64,000 nt of DNA from Pirellulaceae bacterium (GTDB lineage: Bacteria; Planctomycetota; Planctomycetia; Pirellulales; Pirellulaceae). The translations under genes were made by a program, and so were the position numbers. The stretch's first letter is position 1; every line of letters starts with the position of its first letter. Location of the stretch: positions 957,621 to 1,021,620 of the forward strand of contig JAHBXS010000002.1 of the NCBI GenBank assembly GCA_019636375.1, read 5' to 3'. Of the stretch, positions 34,103 through 43,574 are shown in pieces. Below the pieces are notes generated by a model, which made no database searches, had not been told where the DNA came from, and saw only the letters and a list, made by a program, of their open reading frames with translations.

Positions 34103-34471
34103 GGTAAAAGATGGTGGGTAAAAGATGAATTCGATTTCGTAGTTCCTGAAGCCCTCGTCGAAGAATCGACTTAACCTAGAACCTGCGGCGATAGAAATCG
34201 TTTAACCCAGAGCCAACGGCGACCACTCGTACGTAACCAAACACTAATTGTCACTAATCTCCACTAATCGTTGTCATTTCGATTTACGGAAAGCACAGAC
34301 GACTCCCATTCCGCGATGATGAATTAGCGAAAATCAGTGTCGATTAGTGTTCCCCTACAATCGCCGTGCCGCAAAAGCCCTGCCTGCATTTCCTTTGCGC
34401 CTTCGCGTCTTCGCGCGCATCCCTACCCACCCCTGCCTCACTCCCCCATCTTTTACCCAACATCTTTTACC
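34103..34471. repeat. Element bounded by 25-base inverted repeats
   Basis: GGTAAAAGATG appears twice at the left (34103-34113 and 34117-34127) and, inverted, twice at the right (34447-34457 and 34461-34471). Together they form 25-base arms with one mismatch around about 320 bases of non-coding DNA. The inside contains further short repeats (CACTAAT-type triplets near 34240-34270 and their inverse near 34345, and an AACCTAGAACC/AACCCAGAGCC pair). Just outside left are Cys-poor, GGCGC-rich repeats (GCGCGCAAAGGCGCCAAG). No frame with protein features is present in 33978-34479. Confidence 0.7.
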
Positions 34472-34479
34472 ATACCAAT

Positions 34480-35898
34480 TTAATGATGCTGCATTTCGAT
34501 GACGCGCATGGTTTTCCATTTGCCTTGCCAGAAACGGACGAGGAAGATCGAGCCGAGGAGGCAGACCCAGGCGGTGATGAGTATCCAACAGGCGTAGATG
34601 CCCCAGCGGAAGACCTCGACCGAAAGGTAAGTCGATACCGATAACAAAATGGCCATCAGCAAACTGACCCGCATCACGAACCAGGTGTCACCGGCCCCCT
34701 TGATGGCACTGGCGAAGATCAGCAACATGGCGTCAAACAAATTGTAGGCGGCGACAAACCGCAATAGGATGATCGCCAATGCCCGCGAGGCGTCGGCGGT
34801 CGATTCGTGGATTTCTCCCGGAGGAACGGCTGCAAAAAAGCCACTCAAAAAGAATTCGGGAATCAGACAATAGAACACCGAAATCACCGCCATGTAGCTC
34901 ATCGCCATCCCCAACGAGACCCAGGTGGCCCGCTCGGCGAGGTCGGGACGGTTTTCTCCCAACCGCTGACCAACCAGAATACTCGCAGCTAACGACAGCC
35001 CGAAGATCGGCATGAAGGCAAAACTGCTGATGCTGAACGCCATCGAACTGGCTTCGGCTTGCACCGCACCCAACCGCCCCAACAACAGACAGAATATCGA
35101 AAACCCGGCGACATCCAGAAACATTTGCACGCCACTTGGACCACCAAACTTGAGCATCCGCTTCACCAACGACCAGTCGATCCCAATGGTCCCGGTCCCG
35201 TAGTCTTGGCGGTACTTCGATCGCAACAACAGCAACACGTAGGTGATCGCCTTGAGCCATAGCGAAATCGCGGTGGCGTACCCGGCTCCGACAATCCCCA
35301 ACTCCGGGAAGCCCAAATAGCCGAAAATTAAAATGTAGTCGAGCACCAGATTCAGTAACGCGAACAGGCAATCGATGACCATCACGATCCGCGTTTTGCC
35401 CCGGCCACTGAAGAAAGCCGAGGCGGCTTGGGATATCAAAATCCCGCCGCTCCCCCAACAGAGAATTTGGAAATAGACAATTTCCAGCGATTCGATTTCC
35501 GGCCCGTGATTGGACCACGCGAAGATCGTAGGTGCGGCGAACATCCCCAACCCGACAAACGGTACACATCCCACGGCAAACCAGATCGCCTGCCAAACCG
35601 CACGCCCAATTTGTCGATACTGACCGTCACCAAAATACTGCGAGACAAAGGTATTGGCGTAGGCACAAATTCCAAGCGGCAGGGACAAAAAAGTAAACCA
35701 AACGATATTGGCTTGGAAGGCTGCCGACATCGCTTCGCCGCTGACCCAGCGGAGCATCACGCGGTCCACAAAAGTCATAACGGTCCAGGACAGACTGGAA
35801 ATGACCAGCGGGAGGGCAACGATCGCGACCTCGCGCAGCCCCGATGGCCCGTTAATCCATTGCCCCCAGCCAGCTGGGGTTTGTTCGTTGTTGCTCAT
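34480..35898 (-). CDS. MATE-family efflux transporter
   Basis: A 472-residue MATE/NorM-type exporter that expels cationic drugs or metabolites using a Na+ or H+ gradient. The ATG at 35898 follows AGGACAGGGA. About twelve hydrophobic segments are present in two related halves. The first half has EVAIVALPLVISSLSWTVMTFVDRVML, with the conserved MATE Pro and the D-x-x-(M/F)-L stretch, and FVSQYFGDG. The second half has FGGPSGVQMFLDVAGFSIFC and ILVGQRLGENRPDLAERAT. No regulator is adjacent. Confidence 0.9.
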   Translation of the reverse strand: MSNNEQTPAGWGQWINGPSGLREVAIVALPLVISSLSWTVMTFVDRVMLRWVSGEAMSAAFQANIVWFTFLSLPLGICAYANTFVSQYFGDGQYRQIGRAVWQAIWFAVGCVPFVGLGMFAAPTIFAWSNHGPEIESLEIVYFQILCWGSGGILISQAASAFFSGRGKTRIVMVIDCLFALLNLVLDYILIFGYLGFPELGIVGAGYATAISLWLKAITYVLLLLRSKYRQDYGTGTIGIDWSLVKRMLKFGGPSGVQMFLDVAGFSIFCLLLGRLGAVQAEASSMAFSISSFAFMPIFGLSLAASILVGQRLGENRPDLAERATWVSLGMAMSYMAVISVFYCLIPEFFLSGFFAAVPPGEIHESTADASRALAIILLRFVAAYNLFDAMLLIFASAIKGAGDTWFVMRVSLLMAILLSVSTYLSVEVFRWGIYACWILITAWVCLLGSIFLVRFWQGKWKTMRVIEMQHH

Positions 35899-36356
35899 TC
35901 CCTGTCCTTGTTGTTTACGCCCAGTCAAACCTAACGTGACTCGTTTGTCGAGACCAAGGTTCAGGATGCGGCAAAAAGGCGGTGATGGGCGGGGGAAACG
36001 TTCTCGGTTGGCTATCGTCGCCAGAAGGTCAGAACTCCTGATCTAGGCGGAAAATAAGTTGGCACATTTGTGGCCTGGTTGCTACGTTCGCCAGAAGGTA
36101 GATGTAAAAATGCAAAATGCAAAATGCAAAATGCAAAATGGAAAGTCAGAGTAATTGATTGAGAGGATGCGTCGGATGGGGTCGTTTGTTTGTCCGAAGG
36201 ACTGGAGTCTCCCAGCCCAGGGCAAAGCGGGTTTGTGTTCGAAGAACACGAACCCGCACCGCCCTGGGTAAATGGCCCACCCCATCCCCTCGGCCCAACG
36301 GGCCAACGGATCACCTCGCGCTAATCGTGTCGGCCCAACGGGCCAACATATCACAA

Positions 36357-36812
36357 TCAATCCCAAACATAACGTTCGTCAATTTCGATTTCATGCCGAG
36401 CACATAAAATCCGAAATTCATCTTGAAAAGACAATTTCTCGTGATGTTGTTCTTGGTTTTCAACATATTTCAAAACACCTTCGAGCATCGATTGACTTAC
36501 CGAAAACACACCATATCCATTTTGCCAATAAAAATCGGACCATTCCGAGGTACGATCTTTGGCCCATCGCGAAGTTTCTCTTTTGATCTCTTCAACCAAC
36601 TTGGCAATTTGAATTGTTCGTGAAAGGCCACAAACAATATGAACATGGTCGATCCAGCCCCCGACCTTTGCCGGTGGACAATCGAGTTTTTTTGCTTCGT
36701 GCCCCAACATGGAAAACATTTCGTTTCTCAAATCTTTGTCTTTGAAAAATGGAAAACGATTTTTCGTGCTGAACACAAGATGTAACCAAACGCGAGAAAG
36801 TGATTGAGGCAT
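36357..36812 (-). CDS. REP-associated tyrosine transposase (IS200-like, Y1/HUH)
   Basis: A 151-residue HUH-type transposase. AGGAGG lies nine bases before the ATG. The family features are WLHLVFSTKNRFPFF at the start, the HUH pair in GWIDHVHIVC, and the catalytic-tyrosine helix LKYVENQEQHHEKLSF with the conserved N-Q-x-x-H-H. Such proteins nick and join REP hairpins and are thought to spread them. The frame is intact, and the expected REP-like palindromes flank it. Confidence 0.93.
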   Translation of the reverse strand: MPQSLSRVWLHLVFSTKNRFPFFKDKDLRNEMFSMLGHEAKKLDCPPAKVGGWIDHVHIVCGLSRTIQIAKLVEEIKRETSRWAKDRTSEWSDFYWQNGYGVFSVSQSMLEGVLKYVENQEQHHEKLSFQDEFRILCARHEIEIDERYVWD

Positions 36813-36917
36813 TTTTTGAATCCTCCTGCGATTGTGGGAATGATTGGATCGGTTTAATTGTCAATGGAATCGTCGCCAATTTCAATCATGACCTGAAGAT
36901 GATGAAGACGATGAAGG

Positions 36918-37024
36918 AGATCGGTTGGCCCGTTGGGCCGAAGGTGGGAATGGGGTGACCGTGACCCAGGGCGGCGCTGCGGTTCGATTGACATCGAACC
37001 TCCGCTTTGCCCTGGGCTGGGAGA
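36918..37024. repeat. Right REP arm (inverted copy of the left arm)
   Basis: It reads GGTTGGCCCGTTGGGCCGA, then GACCCAGGGCGGCGCTGCGG, a short hairpin around CGATTGACATCG, and ends TTTGCCCTGGGCTGGGAGAG. It is the inverse of 36206-36310 in overall order. The 450 bases from here to the CBS gene hold only the GGCGGGC palindrome and no gene. Confidence 0.82.
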
Positions 37025-37315
37025 GAATAGCCCGTTGGGCAAATGCACGTTTTTGGGATGACGAATGCGCTTATTTGGAACGACGTTTGCGCGTTTTCGG
37101 GATGATGAATGCGCGTTGTGGCCGTTCACGATTTTTCTTATTAAAAGGTTGACGTTCACGAAATTGTTGGAGTAAACGCTTGAGCGTGCCGAGCGCTGAA
37201 AAGTCTAAATCGGTTGCGTGCAACACACTAAAGCATGGACTCCAACCTCTTGCCGACTTCGTGCAATTCGAACAAATTCCGTGAACGTTTTCGTCAAAAA
37301 CGACTACAAGGGTTT

Positions 37316-37363
37316 GGCGGGCGAGACGCCCGCGATCCCGGGAACGCGGGCGTCTCGCCCGCC
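37316..37363. repeat. GGCGGGC palindromic repeat, copy 2
   Basis: Arms GGCGGGCGAGACGCCCGCG and its exact complement surround ATCCCGGGAA. Relative to copy 1 the arm differs at its middle (CGAGAC for CAGGAT), with the matching change in the other arm. Confidence 0.88.
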
Positions 37364-37473
37364 TGATTCAGGGTTCTTCTGGCCGATTCAACATTTACCT
37401 GTCTCTAAAACCGTGAACGGCTACATTTTTACTTGCCGCTCGCTTTAAACAACGGAACAAACGGCTGCGATTT

Positions 37474-38373
37474 TTATTCGAGTGACGGGGGGAGAGATTC
37501 GTTGACGGCGCTGAGGTAGAGGGGTTTGACTTGTTCCTTAGGTTGTTGGGGGCGGAGCATTTTGGCGGCGACTTCCAGCAAGTCGCGACGACTGACTTGG
37601 CCTACCAACCGACCGTTCTCCAAAATCGGCAAGCGGCGATAAGGGGAATTCAAAAACGCTTCGGCGATTTCGAGTAAGTCACTTGATGGAGTCTTCGTAA
37701 GAGCGTGCCGGTCCACATAGTCGCCGATACAACGCTGCTCCAGACTCGTTTTGCGCTGGGCAACTATCCACTGCTGAGCCGCAGCGATCACGTCACGGCG
37801 GCTGACTTGCCCTAGTAGCCGCTCTCCCTCTAAGACTGGGAGACGGCGATAGGGTGTTTTGATAAATACTTGTGCGGCGTCAAGAATCGTCGCGCGGGGG
37901 TCGAGCAAACGATTGCGGTCAAGGTTCATGTAGCGGCGAATCGTGCTGCCGGGGAGATGCTCGAAGAGGGCTCCGACGATGACTTGCATCGCCGTCTTCT
38001 CGGAAAAGATGCCCAGATAGTTTTGATTTTCATCCACAACCGGAGCGCCTGAAATTCTTTTGGCCAACAATTCATCGATGGCTTCGAATACGTCGGTGTC
38101 TGGAGCTAAAGTGTGAACTTTGCGGTTCATGAACTCCGCGACGGAGGTCAGCGACTGGGCGTGATCGGGAAAGCTCTCGATGACTTCGGCCAGCCCCTGA
38201 ATACAACTCTTTTCGGCAAACACTCCCAGAAAGCGACCTGACGCATCGACGACCGGAGCTCCGGTGATGCGGTTGTCTAGGAGTTTGGCGACTCCTTGGG
38301 ACAGTCCGTTGTCAGGGCCGAGCGTTGTCAGCTCGCGACGCATAAAGTCTTTAGCGGTGATGACCTGGGACAT
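37474..38373 (-). CDS. Protein with four CBS domains
   Basis: A 299-residue soluble protein made almost only of CBS domains: two tandem pairs (Bateman modules) at about 5-125 and 130-280. Each repeat shows the ending GAPVVD or RLPVLE followed by (R/Y)LxGxxS. CBS pairs bind adenosine-type ligands such as AMP, ATP or SAM and control partners. No catalytic domain is fused, so it is probably a stand-alone sensor. GGGAG precedes the ATG. Confidence 0.9.
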   Translation of the reverse strand: MSQVITAKDFMRRELTTLGPDNGLSQGVAKLLDNRITGAPVVDASGRFLGVFAEKSCIQGLAEVIESFPDHAQSLTSVAEFMNRKVHTLAPDTDVFEAIDELLAKRISGAPVVDENQNYLGIFSEKTAMQVIVGALFEHLPGSTIRRYMNLDRNRLLDPRATILDAAQVFIKTPYRRLPVLEGERLLGQVSRRDVIAAAQQWIVAQRKTSLEQRCIGDYVDRHALTKTPSSDLLEIAEAFLNSPYRRLPILENGRLVGQVSRRDLLEVAAKMLRPQQPKEQVKPLYLSAVNESLPPSLE

Positions 38374-38540
38374 GATTCGACTCCCGGAAAAAGAGAAGGT
38401 CTGGTTTCACTCCACGTATGTTAAACCTTTATTTACTGCAATCCAACCATTTTTTGTTGATGCGGAAGATATTTTTGAAGTTTTTTTGCGAGGGTTATGG
38501 AGTCTGGAGGCGAACTGTTATTAAGCAGGCAGGTTTTTTT

Positions 38541-38587
38541 GCGGGTAGGATGCCCGCGATCCTGGGAGCGCGGGCATCCTGCCCGCC
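38541..38587. repeat. GGCGGGC palindromic repeat, copy 3
   Basis: GCGGGTAGGATGCCCGCG, centre ATCCTGGGAG, then CGCGGGCATCCTGCCCGCC. It has one G-T wobble relative to copy 1. Confidence 0.85.
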
Positions 38588-38689
38588 TTCGGTTCTCACC
38601 GCAGGTGGATCGTTGTGATAGAATATCGTTGTAGAAGACGTGGCTGCAGTCACACAAGATTTTCATCATCAACCCAAAAACGGATTGGG

Positions 38690-38795
38690 CTTTGTTTCTA
38701 AAGGTCAAAGATTGGGTAGCCACGTTCACGAGTGCGTGGATTTTTGCGAGGATTCTCTACGCTCTGGTGAGCGTAGCTACCGTTTAGAAACAAAG
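38690..38795. repeat. Inverted repeat in the leader of the MoxR gene
   Basis: CTTTGTTTCTAAA (38690-38702) is the inverse of TTTAGAAACAAAG (38783-38795). Inside, GGTAGCCACG and CGTAGCTACC pair, and each half forms its own small hairpin (CCACGTTCACGAGTGCGTGG and CTACGCTCTGGTGAGCGTAG). It lies 85 bases upstream of the MoxR start. It could be another mobile palindrome or could influence expression. Confidence 0.75.
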
Positions 38796-38879
38796 TCTAG
38801 ATTTTTTATTGCCGGACGATTGAAAGGTCGATCTTCCCGGCCGTTAACTCTATTTCACTCTCTGAATCAGCAACAGCTT

Positions 38880-40061
38880 ATGGCCGCCAAAGACAAAATT
38901 GAAATTCAGGGCGTTCAATTGACGCTCAGCCAGCCCCACGAAACCACGGTCGAATGGATTGGCCAACAAGAAATTTTGAAACAAATTCTGGCCTGTTGGC
39001 TTGTCGTCAACGAACGGGACTTGCCCCTCACGCCGCGCATCGTCGGCGTTCCTGGGATTGGCAAGACGACGTTGGGAACAGCGGCGGCTGCAGCGCGAGG
39101 CCAAGACCTTTACATCTATCAATGCACCGCCGATACGCGCCCGGAAGACTTGCTGGTCACCCCCGTCCTGGCCGATAACGGACGGATCGCCTATCACGCT
39201 TCGCCACTAGTGACCGCCATGATTCGCGGCGGCGTTTGCGTCTTGGACGAAGGGAATCGGATGAACGAAAAATCGTGGGCGTCGCTGGCACCGCTGCTCG
39301 ACCATCGACGTTATGTCGAATCGATTGTGGCCGGGATTTCCATTGCCGCTCATCCAGAGTTTCGATGTGCGGTCACGATGAACCAAGACGAATCGACGTT
39401 TGAGATTCCCGACTATATTTTAAGCCGTTTGCAACCGACACTGACGATGGGTTTCCCCGACCCAGCGGACGAAATGGCGATCTTGCAATACCATTTGCCG
39501 TTTTGTAGCGGTGAATTGCTCGACATGACGGTGGAGTTTTTGCAAAAGGCCCATTCGCTCAAACTGGATTTCTCGACGCGGGACGGGATCAACTTGTTGC
39601 GATACGCGGTCAAACTGATTGCTCAAGACAAGGATCATCCGTTGGCGAACGATGTAGCCTGGCGCGAGGCGTTGGAGAAATGCCTTGGAAGTGAAGCGTT
39701 TGACCTGGATCGTTTGGCTCGGAATCGCGTTTCGTCGCTGGGAGGGCAGACGTTGCCGATGGGATTTGCCGATTTCTTTTTTAACCCCAACGATCCGCTA
39801 CGACCTGGATTTGCAGAGGGCGAGGAAGTAGACGAGGACTCGGCGGAATATCTGTTTGATGACGACGAGGACGAAGACGACTTCGAAGATGATGATCTGG
39901 ACGATGATGACTCGGACAGTTCGGAAGAAGACTTCGAGCCTTCTGAGGAGGAAATGCAAGAATTTCGCGACATCTTGGAGGAACTTGAAGAGCCGTTCAA
40001 GGACATCTTTCCCGAACTAAAAGACCCGCCCGATGATGACGACGTGCGTCCACCGTTTTGA
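38880..40061 (+). CDS. MoxR-type AAA+ ATPase with acidic C-terminal tail
   Basis: A 393-residue AAA+ ATPase from the ATG at 38880 (the upstream part of the frame is leader repeat). Walker A is [15 protein letters not shown], Walker B is [17 protein letters not shown], sensor 1 is [11 protein letters not shown], and the arginine-finger region is [16 protein letters not shown]. The final ~75 residues are extremely acidic (runs of Asp and Glu from about residue 318). MoxR ATPases remodel partner proteins, often with a VWA protein; here the partner would be the 620-residue product of the next gene, 24 bases downstream. The acidic tail is unusual. Confidence 0.87.
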   Translation: MAAKDKIEIQGVQLTLSQPHETTVEWIGQQEILKQILACWLVVNERDLPLTPRIVGVPGIGKTTLGTAAAAARGQDLYIYQCTADTRPEDLLVTPVLADNGRIAYHASPLVTAMIRGGVCVLDEGNRMNEKSWASLAPLLDHRRYVESIVAGISIAAHPEFRCAVTMNQDESTFEIPDYILSRLQPTLTMGFPDPADEMAILQYHLPFCSGELLDMTVEFLQKAHSLKLDFSTRDGINLLRYAVKLIAQDKDHPLANDVAWREALEKCLGSEAFDLDRLARNRVSSLGGQTLPMGFADFFFNPNDPLRPGFAEGEEVDEDSAEYLFDDDEDEDDFEDDDLDDDDSDSSEEDFEPSEEEMQEFRDILEELEEPFKDIFPELKDPPDDDDVRPPF

Positions 40062-40085
40062 TGAACTGGAACTGAGGAAGTGACG

Positions 40086-41942
40086 ATGGACTTGTTGCAA
40101 ATCGGACCGCGTGTGACAGCGCTGCCAGTGATTCACGGGAGCGCGGATTTTGCTTGGGAGGTGCGGCGACTGATTTTGCAGATGCAGCCGGATTGCCTCG
40201 CGGTGCCACTCCCTCCGTCGTTTGCTAGGCCGGTGATGGAAGCGGTGCTCGAGTTGCCGCAACCAGCCCTCGTCGCGCAGCGAGTGTTGAACGATGGAAG
40301 TGATGGGTTTGGAGACTCGGAGGACGAGGGGAAGGCAGAAGCCAGCTATGTGCCGATCGATCCCTGTCAGCCGGTGATTGCCGCCTTGCGCGTCGCCTTG
40401 GAAGAACGTATCCCTTTCCGCTTCATCGATTTGGAAACCAATCGCTTTCGACCGTTAACACGAGTCTTACCCGATGCCTACGCGCTCAAGAAGGCGTCGC
40501 TGGAACAGTTCTCTGCTGCCGTGTTGCCGTTTTTACGCCGCTCGTCCAATCGGCAGTGGCAGCGGCGCGTCGCTGAGATGGCTTGGCAACTCAGGGAGTT
40601 GTCTATCGATTTCAAAAACATCGCGTTTGTCACCGGACTTCTGGAGTGGCCCTACGTGCGGGAGGCATTTTTGAATCAGGGGCTGGAGCGACCGGAGCCG
40701 AATCGGACTGCCGAACCCCAGCCATTTACACCGGAGGCAAACTCGCTGTATTTTCTATTCGGAGAACTACCCTACGTCACCGCCCTTTATGAGCGGGCTC
40801 GCGCCGAATTGGAAGACGATTCGGCTTTGTCGATCGACTCGGTGAAACATGTCTTGATCGAAGCCCGCCGACGTTACATGCAGGAAGAAGGGAAACGGGC
40901 TCGGAAGATTCCTCCGAAACTATTGGCTCAATGTTTGCAATACATCCGCAATTTGACTTTGGTCGAACGTTGCTTCACTCCGCAATTGATCACCATTGCA
41001 ACTGCGGCCAAACAGATGATGGGGGACAGCTACGCGATTCAAGTTTTAGAAACGGCGAAAGACTACGGCCGCTTGATTGTCCCGTGTTACCCGACTGCTC
41101 GAATGGGAATCGACTCGATCGCGGCCAAGGAATTGGGGTTGGTGAAAGGCGTTAGTCGCCTTCCTGGTCCGCCTTTGGTCTGGTCGAATCTGGAACTATT
41201 GCCCCGTCCGTCGCGGGCTCAACAAGCCGACTGGCAGCAACGTTGGAACCCGAATACGCATTGCAGTTGGCCGCCGGAAGACGAGACGATCGAAAATTTT
41301 CGGCAGGCCGTATTTGATCGTGCCAAGGAAGTTCTTGGAACCGACATGATCAAAACGGAAAAATTCACGTCGAGTATTAAGGATGGGATTGACATCCGCG
41401 ATACGTTGCGGAATTGGCATACGGGGGAGTTGTACGTCAAAGTCATGCCTCCCAATCGGGGGAAACTGGATTGTGCCGTGATGTTGTTTGATTCACCGGC
41501 TGATCCCCGCGATTATCCGTGGCGGACGACTTGGTTTGCCGAGCATCCAAACGAATCGACCTTGGCGTTTTATGCCACAAATTTTCTGGACGAACCGATT
41601 GGTCCGGGGATTTGCATGGCGACCTATGGCGGGGCGATGTTTATTTTTCCGCCGATTTCGATACCCGATATTTGGACTGATCGCGATTTGGATTTCGCGG
41701 AGACGTTGGAAGAGCGGCTGATCAGTGCGGCCTGCATCTACAGTCGTTGCCGCCATATCGCGCTCGTGAGCCCTGGTCCGCCGGGGATTGCTTGGAAGCG
41801 GCTTGCCAAACATTTCGGAAAGACCCTGGTCCATTTGCCGCTGGGTCGTTTCAGTGATTCTACAGTGCAACAACTGCGAATGGTCCACGTGCTGAATGGC
41901 AAACAAGTCCGCAGCTACGCCGCACATTTCATTCGAAAATAA
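40086..41942 (+). CDS. Large MoxR-associated protein, unknown (weakly TraB/DUF5682-like)
   Basis: A 618-residue soluble protein following the MoxR gene, clearly co-transcribed. The start has VIHGSADFAWEVRRLILQMQ then PDCLAVPLPPSF, recalling TraB/PrgY and DUF5682 proteins, where a His-Gly is followed by an arrangement in which a ligand-binding domain judges PD-(C/V)-(L/V). Further on are PFRFIDLETNRFRPL and KIPPKLLAQCLQYIRNLTLVERCF. The C-terminal third (LAFYATNFLDEPIGPGICMATYGGAMFIFPP) is distinctive but unrecognised. There are no membrane segments. A MoxR-substrate relation is inferred from adjacency. Confidence 0.7.
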   Translation: MDLLQIGPRVTALPVIHGSADFAWEVRRLILQMQPDCLAVPLPPSFARPVMEAVLELPQPALVAQRVLNDGSDGFGDSEDEGKAEASYVPIDPCQPVIAALRVALEERIPFRFIDLETNRFRPLTRVLPDAYALKKASLEQFSAAVLPFLRRSSNRQWQRRVAEMAWQLRELSIDFKNIAFVTGLLEWPYVREAFLNQGLERPEPNRTAEPQPFTPEANSLYFLFGELPYVTALYERARAELEDDSALSIDSVKHVLIEARRRYMQEEGKRARKIPPKLLAQCLQYIRNLTLVERCFTPQLITIATAAKQMMGDSYAIQVLETAKDYGRLIVPCYPTARMGIDSIAAKELGLVKGVSRLPGPPLVWSNLELLPRPSRAQQADWQQRWNPNTHCSWPPEDETIENFRQAVFDRAKEVLGTDMIKTEKFTSSIKDGIDIRDTLRNWHTGELYVKVMPPNRGKLDCAVMLFDSPADPRDYPWRTTWFAEHPNESTLAFYATNFLDEPIGPGICMATYGGAMFIFPPISIPDIWTDRDLDFAETLEERLISAACIYSRCRHIALVSPGPPGIAWKRLAKHFGKTLVHLPLGRFSDSTVQQLRMVHVLNGKQVRSYAAHFIRK

Positions 41943-41954
41943 TCGGAATCAATC

Positions 41955-43373
41955 CTACGGGAAGATTCCCATGTCGGTGTAGCAGAGGGCGATCATGTCG
42001 ATGGCTTGAATGAAGGATGCGGTGCGGAGGTCGGCTCGACCGTCGAAGCTTTTCGATGTCGCGCGAATCTTTTGATACGTGCGACACATCGTTTCTTCGA
42101 GTCCGGAATAGACGAGGTCTTTTTCATCTGCTCCACGTGCAATTCGATCCGTCGATTCTTGGCTGAAGTTTGTTTCAGTGGTTTCCTCGATGGCCTTTAG
42201 AATTCTGCGGAAGGCCTGCTCCTCGAACCGCTTTTCCATTCGCCCGAATCGAACATGGGACAAGTTCTTAAGCCACTCGAAATAGGAAACCGTGACGCCA
42301 CCGGCATTGATATAGGCGTCGGGAATCACGAGCACGCCACGGTTGAAGAGGGATTCGCTGGCTCCAGACGTGATCGGGCCATTTGCTCCTTCAGCGATGA
42401 TCTTGGCCTTGATGCGGTCTACGTTTTCTTCGTGGATAACATTCTCGAGCGCGGCCGGAATCAAAATATCGCAAGAAATCTCCAGACCCTTGGTTGAGTC
42501 TACGTTCGATTCGGTACCAGGAAAATTTAGAATCGATCCGGTCGTCTTGCGAAACGTCATCAGCTCTTCAAGATCGATGCCGGTAATCGACTGAATCGAC
42601 CCTTCACGTTCGCAGACACCGATCAAAATCGCTCCGGCTTCGCAGAAAAATTTCGCCGCGTGATAGCCAACGTTCCCCAGACCTTGGACGACGATCCGCT
42701 TGCCTTCGATGCCTGTCGAGAGGCCTAGCTTTTGCATATCTTCTTGGATGGAGCAGGCCTCGCGAACGCCATAGAAAATCCCGAGCCCCGTCGCCTCAGT
42801 ACGCCCGTTGATGCCGCCGAAAGGAACAGGTTTTCCAGTAACGCAGGCGAGTGCGTCGACTTCGTTGTTAACAAGCGACTGATAGGTGTCGGCTATCCAT
42901 GACATCTCCCTAGCACCGGTACCGAAGTCAGGAGCCGGAACATCGACGCCAGGACCTATAAAATTTTTGCGATAGAGCTCGAAAGTATAACGGCGAGTGA
43001 TTCGTTCGAGTTCACCAACAGAGTAATTATTGCGATCGATGCAGATTCCGCCTTTAGCTCCTCCAAATGGTACATGCACGATCGCACATTTGTAGGTCAT
43101 CAAGGCTGCAAGAGCACAGACTTCGTCTTCGTTGACATCCAGGGCGTAACGAATCCCTCCTTTTGTCGGAAGTTTGTGATGACTGTGTTCGGCTCGCCAA
43201 CCGTGAACCACTTCGATCGTACCGTCATCGCGACGAAGTGGAAAAGACATATGATAGACGCTGTTGCATTCACGAATCTGATTCAACAAAGTGGGATGGT
43301 GCTTGGTCAGGGCTGCAGCTTTGTCGAAATTGCGATTGACTTGGTCGAAGAAACTGATGGGGGCATGCAACAT
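41955..43373 (-). CDS. Glu/Leu/Phe/Val-family dehydrogenase (glutamate dehydrogenase)
   Basis: An NAD(P)-dependent amino-acid dehydrogenase interconverting glutamate with 2-oxoglutarate plus ammonia. The start at 43373 (MLHAPISFFDQVNRNFDKAA) is preferred to 43424. The catalytic-lysine region is KLPTKGGIRYALDVNEDEVCALAALMTYKCAIVHVPFGGAKGGI, with the conserved PFGGAKGG. The Rossmann motif is VVQGLGNVGYHAAKFF, then NGPITS and the C-terminal NAGGVTVSYFEW. The length of about 472 residues is usual. The substrate is probably glutamate, though leucine-type members look alike. Confidence 0.9.
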   Translation of the reverse strand: MLHAPISFFDQVNRNFDKAAALTKHHPTLLNQIRECNSVYHMSFPLRRDDGTIEVVHGWRAEHSHHKLPTKGGIRYALDVNEDEVCALAALMTYKCAIVHVPFGGAKGGICIDRNNYSVGELERITRRYTFELYRKNFIGPGVDVPAPDFGTGAREMSWIADTYQSLVNNEVDALACVTGKPVPFGGINGRTEATGLGIFYGVREACSIQEDMQKLGLSTGIEGKRIVVQGLGNVGYHAAKFFCEAGAILIGVCEREGSIQSITGIDLEELMTFRKTTGSILNFPGTESNVDSTKGLEISCDILIPAALENVIHEENVDRIKAKIIAEGANGPITSGASESLFNRGVLVIPDAYINAGGVTVSYFEWLKNLSHVRFGRMEKRFEEQAFRRILKAIEETTETNFSQESTDRIARGADEKDLVYSGLEETMCRTYQKIRATSKSFDGRADLRTASFIQAIDMIALCYTDMGIFP

Positions 43374-43574
43374 AAAGGTTACCTTAGAGACTTGACGATG
43401 GCTGGCAAACGACGAAAAACCCATTGATGATTGTTATTGTGATTTAACGACAAAAAGGCCGCAATACGAACTTGTAAAAATTTTCAGCGGCGAATAGGAA
43501 AAGGGGGCGAGTTGCCAAATCATGGGGGGTGTGCCACAATAAGGGCCGCTTAATTTAGACCTGTCGGAGCCATT

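Larger units (their letters stand above)
36206..37024 (-). mobile_element. REP-associated transposase unit with inverted REP arms
   Basis: A single IS200-like transposase gene lies between two inverted, internally palindromic arms of about 100 bases (36206-36310 and 36918-37024). Each arm contains CCCAGGGC/GCCCTGGG and GGCCCAACGGGCC palindromes separated by a variable stem. A third GGCCCAACGGGCC (36331-36347) abuts the gene's 3' end. This is the organisation of REP-associated tyrosine transposase loci. A run of about four TGCAAAA repeats lies just outside at 36108-36139. Confidence 0.8.

Noticed and set aside
38640..38879. An 80-residue N-terminal extension of the MoxR ATPase
   Set aside because: It is translated from the leader inverted repeat. 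Family similarity begins at the ATG at 38880.
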